A DNA stretch of 64,000 bases from Bernardetia sp. ABR2-2B. Its GTDB lineage: Bacteria > Bacteroidota > Bacteroidia > Cytophagales > Bernardetiaceae. The notes below the pieces were generated by a model. That model was given only the letters and a program-made list of their open reading frames with translations. It was not told the DNA's origin and made no database searches. Below, one piece after another: positions 23,574-31,762 of this stretch. The translations under genes and the position numbers were made by a program. Location: NCBI RefSeq assembly GCF_037126435.1, contig NZ_CP147020.1:2531293-2595292 (forward strand), read 5' to 3'. How positions within the stretch are numbered: the stretch's first letter is position 1; the number at the start of each line of letters is the position of its first letter.

Positions 23574-23768
23574 ATGGAACATCAAATCCGATTGGCAATT
23601 AAAAAAGCCTTAGATAAATGTGAAGCTGCAAAAATGCCTCACGTTTGTCTATTAAAACAAACTAAAACAGGCTATCAAAGACTAGAATCATTGATACTGA
23701 AGCTCATGATAAAAAACGAGTTCACACCTTCAGAAGCCATTGCTCATATTGAAAACGAGAACCTGTAA
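23574..23768 (+). CDS. Small helical protein between methylase and helicase
   Basis: 64 residues, helical, with two Cys (KCEAAKMPHVCLL) and an acidic C-terminus (PSEAIAHIENENL). The stop TAA (23766-23768) is immediately followed by the helicase ATG, so the three genes are translationally linked. Unknown family; could be an accessory subunit of the methylase or helicase. Confidence 0.5.
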   Translation: MEHQIRLAIKKALDKCEAAKMPHVCLLKQTKTGYQRLESLILKLMIKNEFTPSEAIAHIENENL

Positions 23769-26700
23769 ATGAGAAACTACTATTCAGAACGGATTAGGCT
23801 TATAGAAGATGTCATTGATGATATGCGTAAGCAGGGAATGCACGATAAGCAATCAGATACATCACAAGACTACAAAGCTCTGCAACTTGGTTTTATATCT
23901 GATTTTGTGCGCTCTGAATATGAATCAGAATTTGCAGAACTAGACAATGATGACAAATCCGTAGAACCTACTCAAATAGAGCTATGCTCTTACAGTAATT
24001 TCTTTGAGAAATACCCTCATAAAACCGTAGGAAAGAAGTTTTTATCTTCTTCATTTATGTTCGCTGTTCAGTCTAAAGCTACACTACAGGAAAGTGCAGC
24101 GATGCTAAAAAGAGAAATTTCTACACTTAAAAAGACTACTTCAACTCCCTCAAAACTAAAACTCAAAATGAAAGCCAAAGCCCTCAAATTACTTCAATTA
24201 CAAGCACAAGCCGAACTAGAGTTAGGTACTGGCTTGAATGGCTTGGACGGTTTGGGAGCATTGGGCGAAGTAGATAAAAAAGAAATTTCTGCGAATGCCT
24301 CTCTACTGGCTAAACTTGTCAAAAAAGAAGAGCAAAGAGCTAAAAAAATTAATTCTTTTGATGATAACTTTAAAAGATACAACAAGGGAATTAGTGAAAA
24401 TGAGATTAAGGCGTGGGTGTGGTTTAAACAGTCGCAAGGTAGTCCGATGCACGGTTGGGAAAAATATTTCTTGAAGTCCACAAAACTCACAGTAAAAAAT
24501 GAAGAGGTTTTAGTAACCACTCAATCTACTACTATCAAAGACAATCACTTCAGAGATGAAAAGAAAGTTCCTTCTGGGTCTATTTTGGGGAAACCTACTC
24601 GTTTTCAAAATGAGTATGACAATAAAACTTTTCAGATTTTTACAGACAAAGAAGGGCATAAAAAGTATGTAGATAAGTCTCATGTACGCACACAGCGCAC
24701 TCAAGCCACAGCAGACCCAAAAGAGCTAAGTAAACTTGTTAAAGAAGGAGCTTTATTTGTAGGCGAAACAGACTTTTTGCCCTTGCCATTGTTTACCTTC
24801 GGAAACGTCTATGATAGGATTTTAGCTCTTGAAGAGAAAAAGAGTTTTATCCTAGAACAATACGGGCAAGATGTATATGAAAAGCATATTGAAGCTCTAA
24901 ACGCAGCCAAACCTCGTCCTTTGTCTGTACTTACTCCAGATGCTACAAAGCGTCTGAAAATACTTCCCTTTTCTACATTTGCTAAAGAATTTAAGATTAA
25001 AAATGATGCTGAAGGCAATGAGATAGGCGATGAAGATGGTATTAGTCTGAATAGTTTTTTCCGTATTTGGTTAAAGCAAAATTTAGAGCTGATAGAAACA
25101 CAAGGTATTTCTGGTTACAATATCATTCATCACTACTTAGATGGTGGTTCAAAACCGAAAGAAGAGAAAGAGTTCATTGAAAAATACGCTCGCTTAGAAG
25201 GGGATAGACTGTTTGATATTTTCCTTCACACAGGCATATCTGTCAATGACCAAAAGCGTTTGGATATGGCTTGGAACAGACAGTACAACGGGTTTGCTAG
25301 TTTGAACTACAAACGTATTCCTATTGGTCTTACAACCTCTGCCCTATTCAAAGGCAAATCGCTTGCTTTTATGGAGGCACAACGAGAAGGAGTAGCTTAC
25401 ATTGATGCTGTGGGTTCTGGCTCTATTGCATACGATGTAGGAGTGGGAAAGACGATGACGGCTATTCTTATCTTAGCTCAAAATATTCAAAACGGCACGT
25501 ACAAACGTCCTTTGATTGTTGTTCCTAAACCTACGTATGAGAAATGGAAAAATGAAATCAATGGTTATAAAGATAAGAAGGGAAACTTTGTAGAAGGTGT
25601 ACTATCTCATTTAGGCATCAAAATTAATGATTTTGGGAATATGGGAAAAGCCTATATCAATCCAAAAACGATAAATAAGCAAGTAGAGGAAAAGTCTATT
25701 ACGATTGTTTCCTATGAGGGTTTTTCCAGAATTGGTTTTTCTCCTGCCCTAGAAAATGAACTGCTCAAAGATTTATCTAAAATCGTCCTTCAAGATGATG
25801 ATTCATCTAAACGAGATTTGGAAAAGCAGTACGAAAACCTACGAAAATTAGTAGGTCGTACTGCCAAAGGCACAGTCTGTGATATTGACGTTTTGGGTTT
25901 AGATGCCATTATCATTGATGAGGCACACAACTTTAGAAACGTGTTCTCTTACGTTCCTGCACAAGAAGGTGTGAAAAGATACAGTACACAAGGTTCTACC
26001 TCAAGTAGAGCGCAGTCTGCTTTTATGCTTTGTAATTATATACAACGCAAATATGGAGGAAATGTCGTCTTACTTACAGCGACACCTTTCAATAATTCGC
26101 CTTTAGAGGTATATTCTATTCTATCGCTGATTGCTCTCAATAAAATGGAGAGAGTAGGTGTAAAATCACTTTCTCAATTTATGGAAACCTTTATTCAAGA
26201 GACCTATGAGGTCGTTGTAACAGCTTCTAATAAACTGGCGCAAAAGCCTGTGGTCAAGTCGTTTCAGAATAAAAGGTCATTACAAAGTCTTGTGTTTTCT
26301 TATATCAATTTCAAGACTGGAGAAGATGCAGGCGTACGTCGTCCTGTGAAAGTAAATATTCCTAGATTGTCGTATAGAAACAGTAATAATGAGCTAATTC
26401 ATTTGAAGCCAAGTGAGCAAATCACAAGCTATCTGCAAATGAATGCGATGCAAGACGAATATCAAAAGGAAGCTGTCTCACTTGCCGAACGAGGAAGTGG
26501 ATTTAAGGAAAAAGGAAAAAATGTGCTTGTAGCTATGAGCATGAGCCGAAAGAATGCCTTTAGTCCTTTTTTACTTTCTGATGAAAAACCAGAAGATTAT
26601 TTAGATTTTGTAGAAAATAGCCCCAAAATACACTACACAATGGAGTGTATTGCTTCAGTCAAAAAACACCACGAGAAAAGTGGAACGCCTGTTTCTGGTC

Positions 26701-28028
26701 AAGTGATTTATTCTAATATTGGCAAGGTCTTTTTTCCACTTATAAAAGAATACTTAGAGAAAGAAGTAGGGTTCAAAAAAGGAATTACTTTCAGTAGAAA
26801 AAAATTCGACGAAGTAGAAATTGTTACAGGCGATGGAACGGCTGCCAGAAAAGAAGCTATCAAAGAAGCCTTTTTGAGTGGAATCGTAAAAGTAATTATT
26901 GGCTCTTCTACCATTCGTGAGGGAATTGACTTACAGAAAAGAGGAACAGTTATTTATAACCTCTATCCAGATTATAATCCTACCGATATTAGACAACTAG
27001 AGGGACGTATTTACAGACAGGGAAATATGTTTGGCTATGTTCGTGTAGTAACACCTCTTATTCAGAACTCAATGGACGTATTCATTTTCCAAAAGTTAGA
27101 GGAGAAAACAGCACGTATCAACGATATTTGGGCAAAAGCTACGGATGAATCTAATGTACTTGACCAAGAGAGCTTAGACCCAGAAGCTGTAAAGTATGCC
27201 CTTTATACAAACATTGATAAGCTAGTTGCTCTAAAAGTCGCTGAGATGGAGATGGAAATTCTCAAATCCAGAAGCAAGATTGAAAATGAGCTAAGTACAC
27301 TTAGAGAGGTAGAAATGTCTCGTAATTCGTATGAAACTTCTAAGAAGATTATTCAAGAAAAACTACCACAATTTAAGCGTTTACTCATTAATTTTTTAGA
27401 AAGGAATGAGGCAAATTCAAGCAAAGAACTAGAAAAGAAGAAAGAAAAATACACCTCTATTCTGCAAGATATAGATGCTTATGATAATTCGGATGATAAG
27501 AAATTAGTACGTGTTGCGTTGCGAATAAAGAGAGAGCAACAAGACTTCTTTAGAAACTACTCTTATACAGACCACTTAGATAAGTTTAGGGCAGCACTAA
27601 CAAAAATCAACAAGTCAGAATCTATCCTTGCCAAGTATGATGGCAATATTGAGGAAGCAATCAAGAAAATAGAATTTTCTATTACAGAGCAGAATCAAAA
27701 AATAAAAGAACTGAAAGACCAAAAGTTTTTACAATCTATCTATAACCAAATTGTAGAAGAGAAAAAGAAACTCAATATCACAGGGCGTAGTCCACAAGCA
27801 GCAGCTAAAGACTTTGCACAACTCAACTATCTCTTAGACTATACAATGGCTGATGTTGATGGAGTACATGGAAATCCATTGCCTACTGATAAGCCTAAAT
27901 CAACGCTAAAACCAAAGGCATTACCTCAATCCACTACAAACAAGGCTAAAGTAAAACTCAAAATGAAAGCTAAAGCCCTTAAACTTCTTCAACTACAAGC
28001 ACAAGCTGAACTAGAACTAGCAGCCTAA
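23769..28028 (+). CDS. Large SNF2-type helicase
   Basis: 1419 residues, superfamily 2. Walker A GVGKTMTAI near residue 560, DEAHNFRN near 716 (motif II), LLTATPFNNSP near 770 (motif III), SSTIREGIDLQ (motif V) near 1045 and RQLEGRIYRQGN (motif VI) near 1077. The N-terminal 500 residues have no known enzyme signature. The 22-residue block starting KLKMKAKALKLLQLQAQAEL occurs twice, at 131-152 and 1396-1417. Large methylase-helicase pairs are carried by phages and plasmids as antirestriction or entry proteins (P1 DarB style); a replication role is equally possible. Confidence 0.85.
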   Translation: MRNYYSERIRLIEDVIDDMRKQGMHDKQSDTSQDYKALQLGFISDFVRSEYESEFAELDNDDKSVEPTQIELCSYSNFFEKYPHKTVGKKFLSSSFMFAVQSKATLQESAAMLKREISTLKKTTSTPSKLKLKMKAKALKLLQLQAQAELELGTGLNGLDGLGALGEVDKKEISANASLLAKLVKKEEQRAKKINSFDDNFKRYNKGISENEIKAWVWFKQSQGSPMHGWEKYFLKSTKLTVKNEEVLVTTQSTTIKDNHFRDEKKVPSGSILGKPTRFQNEYDNKTFQIFTDKEGHKKYVDKSHVRTQRTQATADPKELSKLVKEGALFVGETDFLPLPLFTFGNVYDRILALEEKKSFILEQYGQDVYEKHIEALNAAKPRPLSVLTPDATKRLKILPFSTFAKEFKIKNDAEGNEIGDEDGISLNSFFRIWLKQNLELIETQGISGYNIIHHYLDGGSKPKEEKEFIEKYARLEGDRLFDIFLHTGISVNDQKRLDMAWNRQYNGFASLNYKRIPIGLTTSALFKGKSLAFMEAQREGVAYIDAVGSGSIAYDVGVGKTMTAILILAQNIQNGTYKRPLIVVPKPTYEKWKNEINGYKDKKGNFVEGVLSHLGIKINDFGNMGKAYINPKTINKQVEEKSITIVSYEGFSRIGFSPALENELLKDLSKIVLQDDDSSKRDLEKQYENLRKLVGRTAKGTVCDIDVLGLDAIIIDEAHNFRNVFSYVPAQEGVKRYSTQGSTSSRAQSAFMLCNYIQRKYGGNVVLLTATPFNNSPLEVYSILSLIALNKMERVGVKSLSQFMETFIQETYEVVVTASNKLAQKPVVKSFQNKRSLQSLVFSYINFKTGEDAGVRRPVKVNIPRLSYRNSNNELIHLKPSEQITSYLQMNAMQDEYQKEAVSLAERGSGFKEKGKNVLVAMSMSRKNAFSPFLLSDEKPEDYLDFVENSPKIHYTMECIASVKKHHEKSGTPVSGQVIYSNIGKVFFPLIKEYLEKEVGFKKGITFSRKKFDEVEIVTGDGTAARKEAIKEAFLSGIVKVIIGSSTIREGIDLQKRGTVIYNLYPDYNPTDIRQLEGRIYRQGNMFGYVRVVTPLIQNSMDVFIFQKLEEKTARINDIWAKATDESNVLDQESLDPEAVKYALYTNIDKLVALKVAEMEMEILKSRSKIENELSTLREVEMSRNSYETSKKIIQEKLPQFKRLLINFLERNEANSSKELEKKKEKYTSILQDIDAYDNSDDKKLVRVALRIKREQQDFFRNYSYTDHLDKFRAALTKINKSESILAKYDGNIEEAIKKIEFSITEQNQKIKELKDQKFLQSIYNQIVEEKKKLNITGRSPQAAAKDFAQLNYLLDYTMADVDGVHGNPLPTDKPKSTLKPKALPQSTTNKAKVKLKMKAKALKLLQLQAQAELELAA
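24159..24224 (+). repeat. Copy 1 of duplicated peptide-coding repeat
   Basis: 66 bp coding for the peptide KLKMKAKALKLLQLQAQAEL plus EL near the N-terminus of the helicase. Copy 2 is at 27954-28019. The two copies encode identical peptides but differ at several third or synonymous positions. Confidence 0.85.
27954..28019 (+). repeat. Copy 2 of duplicated peptide-coding repeat
   Basis: 66 bp at the extreme 3' end of the helicase gene, peptide identical to copy 1 (24159-24224), DNA different mainly at synonymous sites (GCC/GCT, TTA/CTA, GAG/GAA). Confidence 0.85.
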
Positions 28029-28040
28029 ACTATCAACACT

Positions 28041-29594
28041 ATGAATTATTCTAGCTATTTATCACAATACAACCAAGCGAATCTAACATCTTCACAGTTT
28101 TCCCCTACGGTTTGGAAAGCCTTTGACGAAGGACACAAAACACTCTCTGAACTCAATGAGAATGGTCTGATTGAAGATGAAGACTTTAGTGAGGTAGTCA
28201 AAGGACACTATGCTAACTTTCAGAAAATGCTCAAACAAACAGGAGCATCAACACCGAAAAAGAAAGCAGCTTCGCCAAAAAAAACACCTGTGAAAAGAGC
28301 TACTACTCGTAAAAAAGTAGCTACAAAAAAAACGACTACTCGCAAAGCACCGTCGAAAAAAACAGCTACAAGAAGAAACCTTCCCACAGTAGTAAAAAAC
28401 TCCAAAACGGTTACAACCAAAAGAAGTAATCCGATGGAAAGTGAATTAGGTTTATCATTGATTCGTAGATTCTTAAATATGATAGGAAAGAAGAAAACAC
28501 GTAATAGTTTGCAGCTTCTTCTAAATCGTATCAATAAAGCAGCCGTAAACAAGGAAATACGTGCAAAAAGTCAGTATGCAAAACCTTTGAAATATGTAGC
28601 TGAAAGTCTTGTGAATGCCTTAAATACAAGCTATGCGACTATCAAATTTTCTCAAACCAAAGAAGGAGCAGAACTGCTAGAGCCATATATGAATGACAAG
28701 CAATCAATGTCTATTCGTTTGCTTCGTCAGTTCTACAACGCCCAAAATAAGAAATTCACAGCAAGACACGACAAGCTGATAGAAAATCTAAAGAAAGTAG
28801 ATAAAGATGATGCTTTCTACCCAGATGTAAAAGCAGCTATCAAAACTCTTCAGACGGCAAAACAAAACGGAAAAGCTGTCAAGGCAACACGAGCAACACT
28901 CAAAGGACTAAACGGCATTTGTAAAAAAAAAGGTAGTCTGAATGGCTTAGATGGAATGGGCTTGCACCCAGCCGTTGCAGGAGCTATTGGTGGAGCTGCA
29001 AGTGGTGTCGTAGGTGGTTCGGTGTATCGTGCGCTCTCTGGTGTGGAATTGATGGACGTGGACTATGATACAATGAATTTAAGTTTTGACTTTAAAGGTA
29101 TTGGTTTGGACGATATGCCTAAAAATGCCTCTATTCTAGCCTTTGGAAAACCAAAACATGGGAAATCTACTTTTGCGCTGCAACTAGCCAATGAGCTTTC
29201 TAAGCAAGGAAGTTTACTTTATGTTTCCAATGAGGAAATGATGGGAGACGGTAAGCCGTCCAAATCTTTACAAGATAGAGTAAAGCGAATAGGCTACACA
29301 CCAAGTATGTTTTTCTCTAAAAACTTGAATGTACAGCTAAAGAAGTTTCAGTTCATTGTTATCGATTCTATCAACTCATTAGGATTAGATATTGAAGCGT
29401 GGAGAGAGCTTAGAGATATGTACCCAAATACATTTTTTGTCCTTGTAAGTCAAGTTACCAAGTCTGGAGTGTTCAGAGGTAGTCAAGAATGGGCGCACGA
29501 CGTGGACGTACTGGTAGAAGTTAAAAACGGACAGGCTGATATTATGGGACGTTTTGGTTCTGGGGACTATCAAATTTTTGAAAATCAAATCTAA
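28041..29594 (+). CDS. RadA/RecA-like ATPase with H1-like region
   Basis: 517 residues. Residues 70-125 are a histone-H1-like Lys/Thr/Ala/Arg/Pro region (KKTPVKRATTRKKVATKK). A helical part follows, then SLNGLDGMGLHPAVAGAIGG near 297 and a Gly/Ala-rich stretch. The C-terminal 160 residues are a RecA-fold ATPase: Walker A FGKPKHGKST near 366-375, LLYVSNEEMMGDG, Walker B FIVIDSINS near 438, and VSQVTKSGVFRGSQEWAHDV, which matches the RadA/Sms core (VTKEG..AG...LEH..D). There is no zinc finger or Lon domain of RadA. It could power DNA packaging, recombination or delivery. Confidence 0.75.
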   Translation: MNYSSYLSQYNQANLTSSQFSPTVWKAFDEGHKTLSELNENGLIEDEDFSEVVKGHYANFQKMLKQTGASTPKKKAASPKKTPVKRATTRKKVATKKTTTRKAPSKKTATRRNLPTVVKNSKTVTTKRSNPMESELGLSLIRRFLNMIGKKKTRNSLQLLLNRINKAAVNKEIRAKSQYAKPLKYVAESLVNALNTSYATIKFSQTKEGAELLEPYMNDKQSMSIRLLRQFYNAQNKKFTARHDKLIENLKKVDKDDAFYPDVKAAIKTLQTAKQNGKAVKATRATLKGLNGICKKKGSLNGLDGMGLHPAVAGAIGGAASGVVGGSVYRALSGVELMDVDYDTMNLSFDFKGIGLDDMPKNASILAFGKPKHGKSTFALQLANELSKQGSLLYVSNEEMMGDGKPSKSLQDRVKRIGYTPSMFFSKNLNVQLKKFQFIVIDSINSLGLDIEAWRELRDMYPNTFFVLVSQVTKSGVFRGSQEWAHDVDVLVEVKNGQADIMGRFGSGDYQIFENQI

Positions 29595-29596
29595 TT

Positions 29597-29881
29597 ATGA
29601 AAATCTATCAAAAAAATGGTTTTGTACAGATTGTAGAAAATGATGTTATCATTGATAGCATTCCCATTACAGACGTGCGTGTTACACGCTCCACGTTGGG
29701 CATTCTTATCACAAGTAAAGAACACAATTTTTACAAGAAAGTAGAAACCGTAGAAGATGAGCTAGGCAATACCTACCAGACCATAGATGAAGCTCTCAAT
29801 TATCTATCTGAAAACATAGGCAACAATAAAGTGGAAGACCCAAGAGAGTTTTCAGACGAATATTCAGACGAATTTGCTTAA
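29597..29881 (+). CDS. Small acidic protein
   Basis: 94 residues. Strand-rich N-terminal part (YQKNGFVQIVENDVIIDSIP) and acidic C-terminus (DPREFSDEYSDEFA). It begins two bases after the ATPase stop, so it is part of the same operon. The strand pattern recalls small phage head or appendage proteins, but no family is recognised. Confidence 0.55.
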   Translation: MKIYQKNGFVQIVENDVIIDSIPITDVRVTRSTLGILITSKEHNFYKKVETVEDELGNTYQTIDEALNYLSENIGNNKVEDPREFSDEYSDEFA

Positions 29882-29919
29882 CTAAAAAACAATATCAACA
29901 ACACTTACTTAAAAATATC

Positions 29920-30324
29920 ATGGGAGTTATTAAAGCACTTTCTGATGCTTCTTTTTTAGATAGTATCAAAAAAGGCATCACAGCAGCCAAGCTGCGTGCA
30001 GCCTTTACCCTTGTAGAACAACAACTGACAGAAAAAACAGAGGCTATTCTACGACCAATTTCGTTTGTAGCAGAATCTACCAATTCAGTTTTGAATATAG
30101 CCAATCCCTATCCTGCTAATACGCTTGCTACAATTACGGTCTATAAACAAATTTATGTAACTGGAGTAGCTACTGAAATCGGCTATCGTGAGGTCATTCC
30201 TACCTCAATTACAAAAAATGTAGCTCTTCAAAACGATAGCTACAAAATTGAAGGTTTAGCAGACGGAAAATATCACATAGTATTTTCGCCAGCAGCAGAG
30301 TTCACACCTTATTCTAACAGTTAG
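29920..30324 (+). CDS. Short appendage-like protein
   Basis: 134 residues. The N-terminus (MGVIKALSDASFLDSIKKGI then TAAKLRAAF) parallels that of the fibre protein at 30474 (MGIIKQTSDSLIIDN, then ITPLRVRQV), suggesting a common attachment domain. The C-terminal 70 residues are strand-rich (PANTLATITVYKQIYVTG, YKIEGLADGKYHIVFS). It is probably a short member of the fibre pair. Separated from the longer fibre gene by a repeat-rich spacer. Confidence 0.55.
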   Translation: MGVIKALSDASFLDSIKKGITAAKLRAAFTLVEQQLTEKTEAILRPISFVAESTNSVLNIANPYPANTLATITVYKQIYVTGVATEIGYREVIPTSITKNVALQNDSYKIEGLADGKYHIVFSPAAEFTPYSNS

Positions 30325-30473
30325 TAGTAATCAGTTATCAGTAAATAGCTGAATAATGATAACTACTAATAAACTGACAACTGACAACAAACTTACTTAT
30401 TTTTCATAAAAGTTAAACAGATACACAATAGCATACTGGTAACTGTTTACTGATAACTGACAACTGAAATATT
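30325..30473. repeat. Spacer with inverted and direct repeats
   Basis: CAGTTATCAGTAAA (30332-30345) and TTTACTGATAACTG (30446-30459) form a perfect 14-bp inverted repeat. AACTGACAACTGA occurs near 30372-30384 and at 30455-30467. No gene fits. The repeats flank the promoter-proximal region of the fibre gene and could permit inversion or recombination, or be a dispersed repeat. Confidence 0.65.
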
Positions 30474-31643
30474 ATGGGAATCATCAAACAAACTTCTGAT
30501 AGTCTTATCATTGACAACACACAAGAGCTTATCACACCATTAAGAGTTCGTCAAGTAAATGATGTTATTGATGGACAAGTAGAAGGCATACAAAGTTCTA
30601 TCACAACGATAAATCAAAATGTTACTACGCTTTCTAGTAGTAGTGTTCCTATTGGTGGACTGACTGGACAAGTTCTAGCCAAGCGTTCCAATACTGATAA
30701 TGATGTAGAATGGATAGCTCCTCCTAGTGGTGGAGTGCAACTGCCAGACGGAACAGGACATCATTCAAAGTTTTTACAAACTACTGATGAAGGATTAGCG
30801 TGGAGTAGTCCATTACCTTCTGGTGGAACAACAGGACAAGTTTTAACCAAACGCTCTAATACAGACAATGATGTAGAATGGATAGATGTTACAGCAGATG
30901 GTGATTTCTTGCCTCTCTCTGGTGGTACAATGACTGGTACTATCAATATGCAAGAAAATAATATTACTAATTTGGGCAGAATAGAAGAGAATTTTTACGA
31001 TGCAGGTTCATATTCTAATCGTACTATCTTTTTTGAGCCAGATGCAGAGAATGATGTTTTTCATGTCAGCACACATTTAGAATATAACTCTGACCAATCA
31101 AGTAAATTTTCTGCTAGAAGTTTGGTAGATAAAGGCTATGTAGATGGAGAAGTACAATCCTATTTACCTTTGTCTGGAGGGCAAATGAGTAGTACAGCAA
31201 AAATATTCAAAGCAGGAGGCTTACAAATAGACTTTGAACAAAATACTATCAACAGTATCAACACATTACGTGGAAATATTTTTGATTTGGATATGAATGC
31301 AGGATATGTAGATAGGGCAGCTTTAAAATATCGTAGTGATTTTTCAGCGAGTTTTACAGCTAGAAGTATTCCAGATGTAGAGTATGTAGATGCTCAAAAA
31401 CCAAAAAAGTATGTACAAAATGGCATTGTGTTAGGTGCAGATACTGAAATAAGAACAATTACTCACAATCTAAATACAAAAGACCTTTTAGTAATTTTAG
31501 AGGCAGGGGATGGAAGAAAAGTAATAGAGCAGTATTTTACAACAGACCCAAATGACCAAGCCTTTGATGGATTAAATAAATGCCGTATTAGTTTTGGTTC
31601 TGATGATACATATAATCTGACAATTATTGGTTTTGTAGATTAA
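30474..31643 (+). CDS. Phage-type fibre/appendage protein
   Basis: 389 residues. After the shared N-terminal anchor, two copies of the repeat GQVLxKRSNTDNDVEWI occur (about residues 64-81 and 121-138), each following a Gly-rich GG(L/T)T turn; this repeat is common in phage tail fibres and collar fibres. Then LPLSGGTMTGTINM and a second LPLSGGQMSSTAKI repeat (about 148 and 230) introduce beta-helical or triple-stranded sections, and the C-terminus is a small beta-domain (RTITHNLNTKDLLVILEAG). It likely recognises the host surface. It is the last gene of the cluster. Confidence 0.8.
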   Translation: MGIIKQTSDSLIIDNTQELITPLRVRQVNDVIDGQVEGIQSSITTINQNVTTLSSSSVPIGGLTGQVLAKRSNTDNDVEWIAPPSGGVQLPDGTGHHSKFLQTTDEGLAWSSPLPSGGTTGQVLTKRSNTDNDVEWIDVTADGDFLPLSGGTMTGTINMQENNITNLGRIEENFYDAGSYSNRTIFFEPDAENDVFHVSTHLEYNSDQSSKFSARSLVDKGYVDGEVQSYLPLSGGQMSSTAKIFKAGGLQIDFEQNTINSINTLRGNIFDLDMNAGYVDRAALKYRSDFSASFTARSIPDVEYVDAQKPKKYVQNGIVLGADTEIRTITHNLNTKDLLVILEAGDGRKVIEQYFTTDPNDQAFDGLNKCRISFGSDDTYNLTIIGFVD

Positions 31644-31649
31644 AAATGA

Positions 31650-31684
31650 AGAAGCTATGTTTGAAAAAATGTAGCTTTTTTTAT
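31650..31684 (+). terminator. Weak terminator after fibre gene
   Basis: AAGCTA and TAGCTT pair with a long AT loop and a following TTTTTTT run, directly downstream of the fibre stop. Confidence 0.5.
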
Positions 31685-31692
31685 TGTACAAA

Positions 31693-31717
31693 AGTGTGTA
31701 GTTAAGGGCTACACACT
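31693..31717. promoter_or_regulatory. 9-bp inverted repeat near integrase
   Basis: AGTGTGTAG (31693-31701) and CTACACACT (31709-31717) form a perfect dyad between the fibre gene and the integrase gene. It may be a convergent-transcription hairpin or an integrase/excisionase binding element. Confidence 0.4.
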
Positions 31718-31762
31718 ACATAAGGGGTATTACCAATCTTGGATTAGTACAAATGTAGGGAA

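Larger units (their letters stand above)
9624..31643. mobile_element. Virus-like gene cluster, non-tailed virus candidate
   Basis: About 25 genes, almost all on the plus strand and mostly overlapping or a few bases apart. They include a DUF4248-like regulator, Lys/Arg-rich proteins, single-span membrane proteins, a lysozyme-like amidase, a transglutaminase-like protein, a capsid candidate, two paralogous beta-rich proteins, a methyltransferase, a large SNF2-type helicase, a RadA-like ATPase and fibre proteins with phage-appendage repeats. No terminase, portal, tape-measure, sheath, tube or baseplate gene is recognisable. The reading as a non-tailed virus is inference; a domesticated particle or an unusual plasmid remains possible. 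Confidence 0.5.
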
